In this document: one piece after another, positions 42,271 to 52,253 of the stretch
Numbering within the stretch: position 1 is the first letter of the stretch
Layout: the number at the start of each line of letters is the position of its first letter
Source of the DNA: Faecalibacterium hattorii
Lineage (GTDB): Bacteria > Bacillota > Clostridia > Oscillospirales > Ruminococcaceae
Direction of reading: 5' to 3'
Assembly (NCBI RefSeq): GCF_003287455.1
Contig: NZ_PRLC01000006.1
Span: 88,712-152,711, forward strand
DNA: 64,000 nt
Program-made: the position numbers and the translations under genes
The notes under the pieces: generated by a model
Seen by the model: only the letters and a program-made list of their open reading frames with translations
Databases searched by the model: none
Told to the model about the DNA's origin: nothing

Positions 42271-43479
42271 ATGACACAGTTTATCAATACTCTGGTCGGT
42301 ATTTTCCAAAGCTCCGGCTTCGCACGGTTCGGCGAGCCGGGCGGCTGGCTGTACGCAATCATGATCTGCGTCGGCTGCTTCTTGCTGTATCTGGCCATTG
42401 TGAAAGAATATGAGCCCCTGATCCTGCTGCCCATGGCATTCGGCATGATCCTTGCCAACCTGCCCGGCAGCGGTATCATCCACATGCAGTACTTCGTCGG
42501 CGATGGTCTGGAACACCCGATGTGGGTCGAGATCCTGAACAACGGCGGTCTGGCCGATATGCTCTACATGGGCGTCAAGCTGGGCATCTACCCGCCGCTG
42601 ATCTTCCTCGGCATCGGCACCATGACCGACTTCGCCCCCCTGATCTCCAACCCCAAGAGTCTGCTGCTGGGCGCTGCTGCTCAGTTCGGCATCTTCGGTA
42701 CTTACATGGGCGCCCGTCTGCTGGCCGCTACCGGTCTGGTGGACTTCACCCAGAAGCAGTCCGCTGCCATCGCCATCATCGGCGGTGCCGACGGCCCGAC
42801 CGCCATCTTCGTTACCTCCCGTCTGGCTCCTGAGCTGCTGGGCAGTATCGCCGTGGCGGCCTACAGCTACATGGCGCTGGTGCCTGTCATCCAGCCGCCC
42901 ATCATGAAGGCGCTGACCACCAAGAAAGAGCGCACCGTCGTCATGAAGCAGCTGCGTGCCGTGACCAAGACCGAGAGGATCATCTTCCCCATCATGGTCA
43001 CCATCATCGTCTCCCTGATCGTCCCGGATGCCGCCGTTCTGGTCGGTATGCTGATGCTGGGCAACCTGATGAAGGAATCCGGTGTTGTGGATCGTATCCA
43101 GAAGACCGCTGGCAATGAGCTGATGAACATCATCACCATCTTCCTTGCCCTGTCCGTTGGCTGCACCACTTCTGCCAACACCTTCCTGAACACCCGCACC
43201 CTGTTCATCATCGTGCTGGGCCTGATCGCATTCTCCTTCGGCACCGCAGCCGGTGTGCTGTGCGGCAAGGTCATGTATGCCCTGACCGGTGGTCAGGTCA
43301 ACCCGCTGATCGGTTCCGCCGGTGTTTCCGCCGTTCCTATGGCTGCCCGTGTTTCTCAGAAGGTGGGCCAGAGCGAGAACCCCTCCAACTTCCTGCTGAT
43401 GCACGCCATGGGCCCCAACGTCGCTGGCGTTATCGGCTCCGCCGTTGCTGCTGGTATCCTGATCAACATCTTCGGCTAA
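42271..43479 (+). CDS. Sodium-pumping decarboxylase beta subunit (OadB/GcdB family)
   Basis: A 402-residue membrane protein, paralogous to the product at 22.9-24.0 kb. The Na+-site motif GGADGPTAIFVTS (about 170-182), the AAYSYMALVPVIQPP stretch and IGSAGVSAVPMAARV near the C terminus are diagnostic. With the gamma subunit encoded just before it forms a Na+-exporting membrane module. The alpha carboxyltransferase and biotin carrier are not in the window, so substrate is open (glutaconyl-CoA or methylmalonyl-CoA are common in this group). ATG 42271 follows AGGAGG. Confidence 0.93.
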   Translation: MTQFINTLVGIFQSSGFARFGEPGGWLYAIMICVGCFLLYLAIVKEYEPLILLPMAFGMILANLPGSGIIHMQYFVGDGLEHPMWVEILNNGGLADMLYMGVKLGIYPPLIFLGIGTMTDFAPLISNPKSLLLGAAAQFGIFGTYMGARLLAATGLVDFTQKQSAAIAIIGGADGPTAIFVTSRLAPELLGSIAVAAYSYMALVPVIQPPIMKALTTKKERTVVMKQLRAVTKTERIIFPIMVTIIVSLIVPDAAVLVGMLMLGNLMKESGVVDRIQKTAGNELMNIITIFLALSVGCTTSANTFLNTRTLFIIVLGLIAFSFGTAAGVLCGKVMYALTGGQVNPLIGSAGVSAVPMAARVSQKVGQSENPSNFLLMHAMGPNVAGVIGSAVAAGILINIFG

Positions 43480-43504
43480 GCGTGGTCCTCCAATAAAAAA
43501 TCTT

Positions 43505-43549
43505 AAACCGCCTGTCTGCTGGCAACTGCCGCGGACGGGCGGTTTTTTA
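43505..43549 (+). terminator. Terminator of the OadG/OadB pair
   Basis: Stem AAACCGCCTGTC / GACGGGCGGTTT with an inner GGCAACTGCC segment and TTTTTT. Confidence 0.85.
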
Positions 43550-43636
43550 TACTGGAAACCCTGTGCAATGAGCCGCAAATGTGATATACTATACCTTAGT
43601 GATTCATGCGAAATTAGCAAAAGAACAGGTGAAACA

Positions 43637-46276
43637 ATGGCAACAGATCTCAAGCAGGAATTTTGTGCCCTGCGCGATACCTACATTGAAAAACAGTTTG
43701 GCCGCCTAAACGAGATGCAGCGCAAGGCGGTGTTTACGACCAACGGCCCGCTGCTGATCTTGGCCGGTGCCGGAAGCGGAAAGACCACGGTTCTGGTCAA
43801 CCGCATCGCGAACCTCATCCGGTTCGGTTCGGCCCACGGCTCGGGCTGGACCCCCCGCGAGGTGACCGAAGATGACGTCAAGGCCCTGCGGATGGCCATC
43901 ATGACCGGCACCGATGCCCCGGCTTGGCTGGACGGGATGCTCCGCAAGGACGCCGTCCGGAGCTGGAACGTGATGGCCATCACCTTCACAAACAAGGCGG
44001 CCGGGGAGCTGAAGGAGCGTCTGCGGAATATGCTGGGCGGCGAAGAGGGGGACGAGGTGTTCGCCTCCACCTTCCACTCGGCGTGCGTGCGGATCCTGCG
44101 CCGCTGGGCTGAACAGATCGGCTACCCCCGCAGCTTCACCATCTACGACACTGACGACGCCCAGCGTGTGATGAAAACGGTCTATAAAGAGCTGAGCATC
44201 GACGATAAATTCTTCCCGGTGAAGAGCGCCATCAACCAGATGAGCCGCTGGAAGGATCAGCTCGTCAGCCCCGAAGAGGCCCTGCGCACCCCGGCACGGG
44301 ATACGAAAGGTGCCATCGCGGCCAAGGTTTACGCTGCCTACGAGAAAAAGCTGAAGGATGCCGGAGCCTTTGACTTCGACGACCTCATTTACCACACCGT
44401 GCAGCTGCTGGCCGAGCACGACGAGGTGCGGGAGTTCTACCAGAATAAGTACCGCTACCTCCTTGTGGACGAGTATCAGGACACCAGCGTGGCCCAGTTC
44501 CGGCTGGTCAGTCTGCTCACCGGGCCGGAAAAGAATATTTGTGTGGTTGGCGACGATGACCAGAGCATCTACCGATTCCGCGGCGCGACCATCGAGAATA
44601 TCCTCAACTTTGAGCGGATCTATCCGGGCACCAAGACCATCCGGCTGGAACAGAATTATCGCTCCACTTCCAACATCCTGAACGCCGCCAACTGTGTCAT
44701 CCAGCACAACACCGAGCGCAAGGGCAAGACCCTCTGGACCAAAAACGGCGAGGGCGATAAGGTCCATGTCTACACCGCCGAGAACGAGCAGGACGAGGCC
44801 ATGCACATCGCGGACGTCATCGGCCAGCACCTGAAAGCAGGCGGACATCTGGCTGACCACGCCGTGCTCTACCGGATGAACGCCCAGTCGGCCCCCATCG
44901 AAAGCTATTTCACCCGCGCGGGCATTCCCCACAAGATCGTGGGCGGCCAGCGCTTCAATGACCGCAAAGAGGTCAAGGATATCCACTCCTACATGTCCAT
45001 CGTGGCGAACCCTCGCGACGATGTACGGCTGCGCCGGATCATCAACGAGCCCGCCCGGAAGATCGGCAATACGACCATCGAGGTCATCGCCGACTTGGCC
45101 GCGCAGGAGAACACCAGCATGCTGGAGATCATCAGCCACGCCGACCAATACGCGCGGCTGTCCCGCTCCATGATGCCACTGCTGAAATTCTGGCAGATCT
45201 ACGAGAGATTACAGGAATCGCTGGAGACAAGGACGCTGGACGAGTTCGCGTCCGACGTCATTGAGCTGACCGGCTACAAAGCGATGCTGGAGCAGGAAGT
45301 GGCCAAGGGCCACGAGGACGCCGCCGACCGGATGCAGAACCTCGGCCAGTTGGTCAACAACGTGAAAAATTACTGCGACCAGCACGGCGAGGACGCCACG
45401 CTGGAAGGCTATCTGGAAGATATCGCTCTCATCAGCGACATCGACAGCTACAACGAGAGCGCCGATCGGGTGGTGCTGATGACCATCCACTCCGCCAAAG
45501 GCTTGGAGTTCCCCTACGTCTTCCTCATCGGCATGGAGGAGGGGGTCTTCCCCAGTGAGATGAGCAAGTATTCCGAGGCCGACCTCGAAGAGGAGCGCCG
45601 CCTTGCCTACGTCGGCATCACCCGCGCCAAGCAGGAGCTTTACATCTCCGACAGTGTGACCCGGATGCTCTACGGCCGCACCCAGCGCAACGAGCCCAGC
45701 CGCTTTCTGCGGGAGATCGAGCCGGAGTACATGGAGGAGACCCGCAGCCCCGCCTTGGAGCGCCGCTCTCAGATGGGCGGCTGGGGTTCTTCCTACAGCG
45801 ACACGGTGCCGGGCGGCGCGTCGGGCTACTCCGGCGCTTCCGGCTGGGGACGCAGCAGGACCGGCGGCTACGGTTCGGGTTACAGCTCCGGCTACCTGAA
45901 TTCCGAGTACAACGGCGGCAGCCGGGGCTTCGGCTCCGAGTACGCCGGGCGGGGAAGCTCTTCCTCCGGCTTCGGCAGCTCGGCCCCCCGCAGCACCGGC
46001 AGCTTCGGCGCTGGATATTCCAGCGCAGGTACGAGCAGAAATTCTGCAAAGCCCATCAATTTTACAGGAACACCGGCGGCCCAGAAACCCGCTGCCAACA
46101 CCCCCAAGCACTACGAGCCGGGGGATATCGTGGAGCACAAGGTCTTCGGCCGCGGCAAGGTGCTCAAGGTCAAGCCCGCAGCGGGCGACCAGATCGTAGA
46201 GATCAACTTTGAAAAGGTCGGCGTGAAAAAGACCATGGCAAATTTTGCGCCGCTTGTAAAGATCACGGAGGAATGA
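43637..46276 (+). CDS. pcrA: ATP-dependent DNA helicase PcrA/UvrD
   Basis: An 879-residue SF1A 3'-5' helicase for repair and replication. Motifs: Walker A AGAGSGKTT (about 40-48), DEYQDTS (motif II), GDDDQSIYRFRGA (III), LEQNYRS (IV), TIHSAKGLEF (V) and YVGITRAK (VI). An extra segment of about 35 residues sits between motifs I and Ia. A Gly/Ser/Tyr-rich linker (about 720-810) leads to a C-terminal Tudor-like domain (GDIVEHKVFGRGKVL) that contacts RNA polymerase in PcrA. ATG 43637 is used; a TATACT at 43585-43590 lies upstream. It starts a closely spaced gene run. Confidence 0.94.
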   Translation: MATDLKQEFCALRDTYIEKQFGRLNEMQRKAVFTTNGPLLILAGAGSGKTTVLVNRIANLIRFGSAHGSGWTPREVTEDDVKALRMAIMTGTDAPAWLDGMLRKDAVRSWNVMAITFTNKAAGELKERLRNMLGGEEGDEVFASTFHSACVRILRRWAEQIGYPRSFTIYDTDDAQRVMKTVYKELSIDDKFFPVKSAINQMSRWKDQLVSPEEALRTPARDTKGAIAAKVYAAYEKKLKDAGAFDFDDLIYHTVQLLAEHDEVREFYQNKYRYLLVDEYQDTSVAQFRLVSLLTGPEKNICVVGDDDQSIYRFRGATIENILNFERIYPGTKTIRLEQNYRSTSNILNAANCVIQHNTERKGKTLWTKNGEGDKVHVYTAENEQDEAMHIADVIGQHLKAGGHLADHAVLYRMNAQSAPIESYFTRAGIPHKIVGGQRFNDRKEVKDIHSYMSIVANPRDDVRLRRIINEPARKIGNTTIEVIADLAAQENTSMLEIISHADQYARLSRSMMPLLKFWQIYERLQESLETRTLDEFASDVIELTGYKAMLEQEVAKGHEDAADRMQNLGQLVNNVKNYCDQHGEDATLEGYLEDIALISDIDSYNESADRVVLMTIHSAKGLEFPYVFLIGMEEGVFPSEMSKYSEADLEEERRLAYVGITRAKQELYISDSVTRMLYGRTQRNEPSRFLREIEPEYMEETRSPALERRSQMGGWGSSYSDTVPGGASGYSGASGWGRSRTGGYGSGYSSGYLNSEYNGGSRGFGSEYAGRGSSSSGFGSSAPRSTGSFGAGYSSAGTSRNSAKPINFTGTPAAQKPAANTPKHYEPGDIVEHKVFGRGKVLKVKPAAGDQIVEINFEKVGVKKTMANFAPLVKITEE

Positions 46277-46279
46277 CAG

Positions 46280-47056
46280 ATGATGACGGTACGATTGATC
46301 GCACATACCCCGGAACCCGAAAAGGTGGTGGCGGCGGCGGCCAAGCTCTGCTATTCCGATGCCCACATCACCGACCTGCTGGACGGCCTGACCGAGGAGA
46401 AGACTGCCAAGTTCCTGACCATGCTCAGCGACCTTGGCCACGCCAGCCCCATCGAGCACGCCAGCTTCACCTTTGGCATCGAGGGCGTCAGCCGCACCCT
46501 GCTGGCTCAGATCACCCGCCACCGCATCGCGTCCTTCAGCGTTCAGAGCCAGCGCTATGTCCGCTTGGACGATTTCAGCTACGTCATCCCGCCGGAGATC
46601 GAGGCCATCCCCGAAGCGAAGGAGGCCTTCATTGCCAGCATGAACGAGGATGCTAAGCGCTACCTTGACCTTGTGCAGAAGCTGGAGGACGGCCACACAG
46701 CCCGCCTGATGGCCGAGGGAATGCCCGAAAAACAGGCCCGCGCCAAGGCTTCCAAACAGGCCAACGAGGACGCCCGCTTCGTGCTGCCCAACGCCTGTGA
46801 GACCAAGCTGGTCGTGACCATGAACGCCCGCAGCCTGCAGAACTTCTTCCACCTGCGCTGCTGTAACCGCGCCCAGTGGGAGATCCGGGCGTTGGCCGAG
46901 GAAATGCTGCGGCTGGTCTATCCGGTAGCACCCCATCTGTTCCGCACGGCGGGGCCCGCCTGCGTGTCCGGCCCCTGCCCGGAGGGCAAGATGTGCTGCG
47001 GCAAGACCGCCGAGGTGCGAGATCAATACGCCGCGCTGAAGGGGGAAGCCGTATGA
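46280..47056 (+). CDS. thyX: FAD-dependent thymidylate synthase ThyX
   Basis: A 258-residue flavin-dependent thymidylate synthase that makes dTMP from dUMP with methylene-tetrahydrofolate. The ThyX motif [14 protein letters not shown] (about residues 73-86) carries the RHRxxS-type dUMP/FAD-binding residues. The gene lies three bases after pcrA and overlaps tmk by four bases, so dTMP synthesis and phosphorylation are translated together. No thyA is present in the window. Confidence 0.95.
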   Translation: MMTVRLIAHTPEPEKVVAAAAKLCYSDAHITDLLDGLTEEKTAKFLTMLSDLGHASPIEHASFTFGIEGVSRTLLAQITRHRIASFSVQSQRYVRLDDFSYVIPPEIEAIPEAKEAFIASMNEDAKRYLDLVQKLEDGHTARLMAEGMPEKQARAKASKQANEDARFVLPNACETKLVVTMNARSLQNFFHLRCCNRAQWEIRALAEEMLRLVYPVAPHLFRTAGPACVSGPCPEGKMCCGKTAEVRDQYAALKGEAV

Positions 47057-47724
47057 GCCGGGGAAAGCTGATCGTGTTGGAAGGGCTGGACGGCAGCGGC
47101 AAGGCGACCCAAGCCAAGCGGTTGGCGGCGGCTCTGGCTGCCGAAGGCCGCCCGGTGCGGGAGATCACCTTCCCAAACTACGAGAGCGACTCCAGCGCGC
47201 TGGTCCGGATGTATCTGGCCGGGCAGTTCGGCGAAAAACCCGACGATGTGAACGCCTATGCGGCGTCCAGCTTTTATGCGGTGGACCGCTATGCGGGCTA
47301 CAAGGCCGACTGGGGGAAATTCTACGAAGAGGGCGGCATCCTCATTGCAGACCGGTACACCACCTCCAACGCGGTGCACCAGTGCTCCAAGCTGCCGCCG
47401 GAGCAGTGGGAGGAGTTCCTCCACTGGCTCTTTGATTACGAGTTCCGGCTGCTGGGTCTGCCCGCGCCGGACCGGGTGATCTACCTCCAAGTGGACCCCG
47501 CCGTGAGCCAGAAGCTGATGACCCAGCGCTACCACGGCGATGAGACCAAGAAGGACGTCCACGAAAAGGACGTCGAGTACCTGAACCGCAGCCGCAAAGC
47601 TGCGGAGTTCTGCGCCGCCCATCTCGGCTGGTGCTCCGTCCGCTGCGATGTGGGCGGGCAGATGCGCAGCATCGAGGAAATTGGGGAGGAAGTTCGGCAG
47701 GTTGCCCTTTCTGCCCTTGAATAA
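47053..47724 (+). CDS. tmk: Thymidylate kinase
   Basis: A 223-residue kinase converting dTMP to dTDP. P-loop GLDGSGKAT (about 11-19, with Ala before Thr), the DRYTTSN motif (about 99-105) and lid-region residues TQRYHGDE fit, although the lid is longer than in E. coli Tmk. The ATG at 47053 overlaps the thyX stop (ATGA), a strong start choice; a longer frame from 46876 is a shadow within thyX. Confidence 0.93.
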   Translation: MSRGKLIVLEGLDGSGKATQAKRLAAALAAEGRPVREITFPNYESDSSALVRMYLAGQFGEKPDDVNAYAASSFYAVDRYAGYKADWGKFYEEGGILIADRYTTSNAVHQCSKLPPEQWEEFLHWLFDYEFRLLGLPAPDRVIYLQVDPAVSQKLMTQRYHGDETKKDVHEKDVEYLNRSRKAAEFCAAHLGWCSVRCDVGGQMRSIEEIGEEVRQVALSALE

Positions 47725-47751
47725 CGAATGCGTAAGGAGGAATCCTATTTC

Positions 47752-48564
47752 ATGTACCGTTTGATGCAGCCGTCCGACCGGGCGGAAATTCTGGCGCTGT
47801 GGCAGCGCGAGCGGGGCGACGGGGAAACCTTCGTCACCAACGCCATCGAGCGCTTTGCCGGAGTGGAAAATGTCTACGTGGCCGAGGAAAATGACCACAT
47901 CGAAGCTGTGGCGATGGCTGTGCCGGTCACGCTGCAGGGGCGGCCCGGCTGCTGCCTGTACGGGCTGACCGGGCAGGGAAGCCTGATCTTGGCGGGCCTT
48001 GTGGATCACCTGTGCGCGCAGCAGAAGCTGCGGGGCGCCGGCTTCGTGGTCGTGGTGCCCGCCGGGGCCGAACAGGCCGCTCTTTTGCAGGACAAGGGCT
48101 TCCAGTGGGCGTTCCCGCTGCGGTGCCTCCCGCGGGAAGTGGAGCGGAACCTGTGGAGCCAAGCGGAGTTCGACTCCGTGACGGCCCGGAAGCTGGTCGA
48201 GCTGCGGGCAAGGTTCTGGCCCGATACCGTCCAGCTCCCGCCGGAGCAGATGACTGTGGTGCTGGGGGATCTGTACTCCCGCGGGGCCACCATCGTTTCC
48301 AACAACGACGGCTACGGCATCTATTTCCGGAAAGAGGATACCCTTTATTTTGTGGAGCTGATGGCCGAAAACGACCGCGCTGCCGAAATTTTGATGGAAG
48401 CGGCCCGCGAGAAGGAAGTCATCGTGGAAAAGGCTGTCATCACCGTGGGGGCCGCGCAGAACCTCTTCCTCGGCGAGGGCACCCGGCAGGATTACGGTAT
48501 GATCCGCTTTGAGGGCGAGCCCTTTGACGTGAGCGAGAGCTACATGCGGCTGATGCTGGACTGA
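47752..48564 (+). CDS. GNAT-like acetyltransferase family protein
   Basis: A 270-residue protein related to GCN5-type acyltransferases. The N-terminal half shows the fold (VYVAEENDHIEAVAMAVPV, then LRGAGFVVVVPAGAEQAALLQDKGF), where the second stretch resembles the acetyl-CoA-binding helix and closing strand. The C-terminal half is a second, diverged domain. Substrate is unknown. ATG 47752 follows AAGGAGG; the upstream ATG at 47728 overlaps that site. It lies in the pcrA-thyX-tmk run. Confidence 0.7.
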   Translation: MYRLMQPSDRAEILALWQRERGDGETFVTNAIERFAGVENVYVAEENDHIEAVAMAVPVTLQGRPGCCLYGLTGQGSLILAGLVDHLCAQQKLRGAGFVVVVPAGAEQAALLQDKGFQWAFPLRCLPREVERNLWSQAEFDSVTARKLVELRARFWPDTVQLPPEQMTVVLGDLYSRGATIVSNNDGYGIYFRKEDTLYFVELMAENDRAAEILMEAAREKEVIVEKAVITVGAAQNLFLGEGTRQDYGMIRFEGEPFDVSESYMRLMLD

Positions 48565-48577
48565 AAGGAATGGACGG

Positions 48578-49717
48578 ATGGCGAAAAGCAATCATACGAA
48601 GCCCCGCAAAAAGGGCGGTGCGCTGAAGATCCTGCTGGTCATTCTGGTGCTGCTGGTGCTGACAGCCGGTGCGGCAGGCGTGTTTGCGTATAACGAGATC
48701 AACGGCAATGGAGGAAAGCCGGGTGCAGAGGTGACCGTCAGCATCCCTCAGGGCAGTGGCGTTGCTGCCATCGCAAAGGAGCTGAAGGAGGCTGGAGTTA
48801 TCCGTTCGGCCTATCTGTTCCGCTGGTATGTGGGGCACAAGGGTGCCGCCGGAAAACTGCAGTACGGTGATTTTACGCTGCAAACCGGCGGATATTCCTA
48901 CGATGGCCTGATCACAGAGTTGTCCGCGTATGCCAAGGCGGATTCGGTGCGTCTGACCTTCCCGGAGGGAACCACTGCCATTGCCATTGCCCGGAAAATG
49001 GAGGAAGCCGGTCTGTGTACTGCCGAGGAGTTTCTGGAAGAAGCCAATACCGGTGATTTCAGCGCGTACAAATTCTGGCAGTATGTCCCGGACAACAAGG
49101 AAGCCCCCGGCCGTTTTATGAAGTGCGAGGGCTATCTCTTCCCGGACACCTACGAATTCTTGACGGAAGATACCGTACACAACTATGTGGCAACGTTCTA
49201 TTCTCATTTCGATCGGCAGTTCACCGACGAAATGTACAAAGAACTGGACAAGCAGGATCTGAGCCTTTCGGAGGTCATCACGCTGGCGTCCTTCGTGCAG
49301 GAGGAGGCCGGCAACGAGCAGGACTCCAATGTGGCGCAGGTGTTCCGCAACCGGCTGGCGGAGGGTTCGCCCTACCCCAAGCTCCAGAGCAACACTTCGA
49401 GCTATGTCCAGAGCGATGAGGACAACAACTACCTGTGGAACTGGGTGGCCCCGTGGTACGGCGGCTGGGACAAGATCCCGGAAAATATCTTGAACGCCTA
49501 CGACACCTACAGCTGCACCGGGCTGCCCGCCGGGCCTATCTCGAACCCCGGTCTGGCGGCCATCCAAGCCGCGCTGGCCCCCCAGCCCGACGAGGACGTC
49601 AAGGGCTGCTATTTCTTCGTGACCGACCTTTCCGGCCATTACTACTACGCCCGCACCTATGCGGAGCACCAAGCCAACTGCGAAAAAGCAGCGCAGGTGA
49701 ATAAAAATTATAAGTAA
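48578..49717 (+). CDS. mltG: Endolytic transglycosylase MltG
   Basis: A 379-residue membrane-anchored lytic transglycosylase that cuts nascent glycan strands. A basic N terminus, one transmembrane helix (about 17-38), a LysM-like domain (about 45-110) and the YceG catalytic domain follow. The catalytic glutamate lies in ASFVQEEAGN (about residue 248), and the GLPAGPISNPG motif (about 310-320) is characteristic. Start follows GAAAGGAATGG. It is 13 bases downstream of the acetyltransferase-like gene. Confidence 0.93.
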   Translation: MAKSNHTKPRKKGGALKILLVILVLLVLTAGAAGVFAYNEINGNGGKPGAEVTVSIPQGSGVAAIAKELKEAGVIRSAYLFRWYVGHKGAAGKLQYGDFTLQTGGYSYDGLITELSAYAKADSVRLTFPEGTTAIAIARKMEEAGLCTAEEFLEEANTGDFSAYKFWQYVPDNKEAPGRFMKCEGYLFPDTYEFLTEDTVHNYVATFYSHFDRQFTDEMYKELDKQDLSLSEVITLASFVQEEAGNEQDSNVAQVFRNRLAEGSPYPKLQSNTSSYVQSDEDNNYLWNWVAPWYGGWDKIPENILNAYDTYSCTGLPAGPISNPGLAAIQAALAPQPDEDVKGCYFFVTDLSGHYYYARTYAEHQANCEKAAQVNKNYK

Positions 49718-49727
49718 GAGGATCATT

Positions 49728-50948
49728 ATGCTACAAATCCCGGAACTTCTTTCCCCGGCGGGCGATCTGGAACGCCTTCGCTACGCCATCAACTACGGCG
49801 CGGATGCCGTGTATTGCAGCTTGCCCGAATTCGGGATGCGCTCTGCCCCGGCCAACTTCACGCCGGAGCAGCTCACTGAGGGCGTCATCTATGCCCATGC
49901 CCGCGGCCGCAAGGTCTACCTGACCATGAACACCCTGCCCACCAACGAGGAGGCAGACCGTTTGCCGGAGGCCATCAAAAATGCCGCCGCTGCGGGCGTG
50001 GATGCCTTCATCGTGGCGGACCTCGGCGTGATGGAAGCGTGCAAGCAGTTCGCCCCGGACATCGAGATCCACATGTCCACCCAGACCGGCATCACCAACT
50101 GGGCCGCAGCCCGCGCTGCCTACAACATGGGCGCCAAGCGTGTGGTGCTGGCCCGTGAGCTGACGCTGCAGGACATCGCCACCATCCGCGACAAGACCCC
50201 GCCGGAACTGGAGATCGAAGCCTTTGTCCACGGTGCCATGTGCATGAGCGTGTCGGGCCGGTGTCTGCTCTCCAATTACATGACGGGCCGCGACTCCAAC
50301 CGGGGCCAGTGCGCTCAGCCCTGCCGCTGGAAATATTACCTGAGCGAGGAGACCCGCCCCGGCCAGCTCTATGAGATCGGCGAGAACGAGAACGGCAGCT
50401 ACATCCTCAACGCAAACGATCTGTGCACCGCTCCCTTCCTCGACCTCATCTGCAAGGCGGGCGTGGACAGCCTGAAGATCGAGGGCCGCGCCAAGACCTT
50501 CTACTATGTGGCCAGCGTCACGGCGGCCTACCGCAAGGCGCTGGATCAGTACCTTGCCGACCCCCTCAACGACAACTTCGAGCTGCCGGACGAGGTGCTG
50601 GCCGAGCTGACCCGCACCAGCCACCGCCACTATTCGCCGGGCTTCTACTTCGGCCGCGAACAGGCCAGACAGGCCACCGACAGCGCCACCTACATCCGCC
50701 AGTGGGAGTTCGTGGGCACCGTGGACGGCTGGGAAAATGGCATTGCCAGCTGCCAGCAGCGGGGCAAGTGGACCCTTGGCGATACCTTGGAGGCTCTCTG
50801 CCCGGACGGCCGCAGCATCCCGCTGCACCCGGAGTGGATCAAGAACGAGGCAGGGGAGAGCGTGGACTCCACCCCGCACGCCATGGAAAAATACACCATC
50901 CCCACCCCGGAGCTGCCCCCCATGAGCTTGCTGCGGCGCAAGGTCTGA
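49728..50948 (+). CDS. U32-family peptidase/hydroxylase
   Basis: A 406-residue protein of family U32. Signature elements: PELLSPAGDLERLRYAINYGADAVY split over the first 30 residues, the EAFVHGAMCMSVSGRCLLSNY region (about 165-185) with conserved cysteines, RGQCAQPCRW (about 193-202) and SLKIEGRAK (about 245-253). Members include collagenase-like proteases and RNA-modifying hydroxylases such as RlhA/TrhP; the cysteine set fits an Fe-S cluster. The gene follows mltG by ten bases, a pairing common in Firmicutes. Confidence 0.93.
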   Translation: MLQIPELLSPAGDLERLRYAINYGADAVYCSLPEFGMRSAPANFTPEQLTEGVIYAHARGRKVYLTMNTLPTNEEADRLPEAIKNAAAAGVDAFIVADLGVMEACKQFAPDIEIHMSTQTGITNWAAARAAYNMGAKRVVLARELTLQDIATIRDKTPPELEIEAFVHGAMCMSVSGRCLLSNYMTGRDSNRGQCAQPCRWKYYLSEETRPGQLYEIGENENGSYILNANDLCTAPFLDLICKAGVDSLKIEGRAKTFYYVASVTAAYRKALDQYLADPLNDNFELPDEVLAELTRTSHRHYSPGFYFGREQARQATDSATYIRQWEFVGTVDGWENGIASCQQRGKWTLGDTLEALCPDGRSIPLHPEWIKNEAGESVDSTPHAMEKYTIPTPELPPMSLLRRKV

Positions 50949-50984
50949 GCAGGGTTTTCAGGATAGGATAAGGAGAGGAACCAG

Positions 50985-52181
50985 ATGAAAAAGCTACTGA
51001 ACAGTCTTCCGTTCCGGCTGTTGCTGGGCATCGTTGTCGGCGTGCTGCTGGGGCAGATCTTCCCGCTGGGAGCCATGAAGGTTGTGGTAACGCTGCAATA
51101 CATCATGGGCCAGCTGATCACGTTCTGTGTGCCGCTGATCGTCATCGGCTTCATCGCGCCGTCCATCACCCGGCTGGGCAAAAATGCCTCCCGGCTGCTG
51201 GGCGTTGCCATCGTCATCGCCTACACCTCCTCGGTCTGCGCGGCCTTCATGAGCACCGGCGCGGGCTATGCGCTCATCCCGCATCTGTCCATCGATACCG
51301 AGGTGGCCGGTCTGCGTGAGCTGCCGGAGGTGGTGTTTGAGCTGAACATCCCCCAGATCATGAGCGTTATGAGCGCACTGGTGCTCAGCGTCCTCGTGGG
51401 TCTGGCAGCAACGTGGACCAACAGCAAGCTGACCTGTGATCTCCTCGGCGAGTTCCAGAACATCGTTCTGTCCGTCGTCAGCAAGATCATCATCCCCATC
51501 CTGCCGTTCTACATTGCGGCCACCTTCTGCAACCTGAGCTATGAGGGGATGATCACCCACCAGCTCCCCGCCTTTATTCAGATCATCCTCATCGTCATGG
51601 CGGGCCACTATATCTGGCTGGCGGTGCTCTACCTGCTGGCCGGGGCCTACTCCGGCAAGAACCCGTGGGAGGTCCTCCGCCATTACGGCCCGGCCTACCT
51701 CACCGCCGTCGGCACCATGTCCAGCGCCGCGACGCTGGCCGTTGCGCTGGACTGCGCCCGCAAGAGCAAGGTGCTGCGCAAGGATATGGTCAGCTTCGGC
51801 ATCCCGCTGTTCGCAAACATCCACCTCTGCGGCTCGGTGCTGACCGAGGTGTTCTTCTGCATGACCATCTCGAAGATTCTCTACGGTGAGCTGCCCGGTG
51901 TCGGCACGATGATCCTGTTCTGCGTGCTGCTGGGCATCTTCGCCATCGGTGCCCCCGGCGTCCCCGGCGGCACGGTCATGGCGTCGCTGGGCCTGATCAC
52001 CGGCGTGCTGATGTTCGACGATGCGGGCACGGCTCTGATGCTGGCGATCTTTGCATTGCAGGACAGCTTCGGCACCGCCTGCAACATCACCGGCGACGGC
52101 GCGCTGACCTTGATGCTGACCGGCTATGTGGAAAAGCACCACATTCAGGAGAACGGCAATCTGGAAAGCCCGATCCTCTAA
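50985..52181 (+). CDS. Dicarboxylate/amino acid:cation symporter (DAACS)
   Basis: A 398-residue Na+ or H+ coupled symporter of the GltP/SstT type with about eight helices and two re-entrant loops. The serine-rich loop GTMSSAATLAVALD (about 243-256) and the substrate/ion site LQDSFGTACNITGDG (about 350-364, matching the conserved NxxGD) are present. It imports glutamate, aspartate, serine or C4-dicarboxylates. The start has AAGGAGAGG. It closes the run that began with pcrA; a terminator follows. Confidence 0.92.
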   Translation: MKKLLNSLPFRLLLGIVVGVLLGQIFPLGAMKVVVTLQYIMGQLITFCVPLIVIGFIAPSITRLGKNASRLLGVAIVIAYTSSVCAAFMSTGAGYALIPHLSIDTEVAGLRELPEVVFELNIPQIMSVMSALVLSVLVGLAATWTNSKLTCDLLGEFQNIVLSVVSKIIIPILPFYIAATFCNLSYEGMITHQLPAFIQIILIVMAGHYIWLAVLYLLAGAYSGKNPWEVLRHYGPAYLTAVGTMSSAATLAVALDCARKSKVLRKDMVSFGIPLFANIHLCGSVLTEVFFCMTISKILYGELPGVGTMILFCVLLGIFAIGAPGVPGGTVMASLGLITGVLMFDDAGTALMLAIFALQDSFGTACNITGDGALTLMLTGYVEKHHIQENGNLESPIL

Positions 52182-52203
52182 ATCGGCGATCTCTACACGA
52201 CCT

Positions 52204-52229
52204 GTCCCGCCCAAACGGCGGGACATTTC
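52204..52229 (+). terminator. Terminator after the symporter gene
   Basis: Stem GTCCCGCC / GGCGGGAC with a four-base loop, followed by ATTTCT. It isolates the next gene from the upstream run. Confidence 0.7.
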
Positions 52230-52253
52230 TCATCTCAGTGGGAGGAATGCAGG

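Noticed and set aside
40479..43653. Long minus-strand frames opposite mreB, oadG and oadB
   Set aside because: Antisense shadows; the plus-strand genes have motifs, promoter and terminator.
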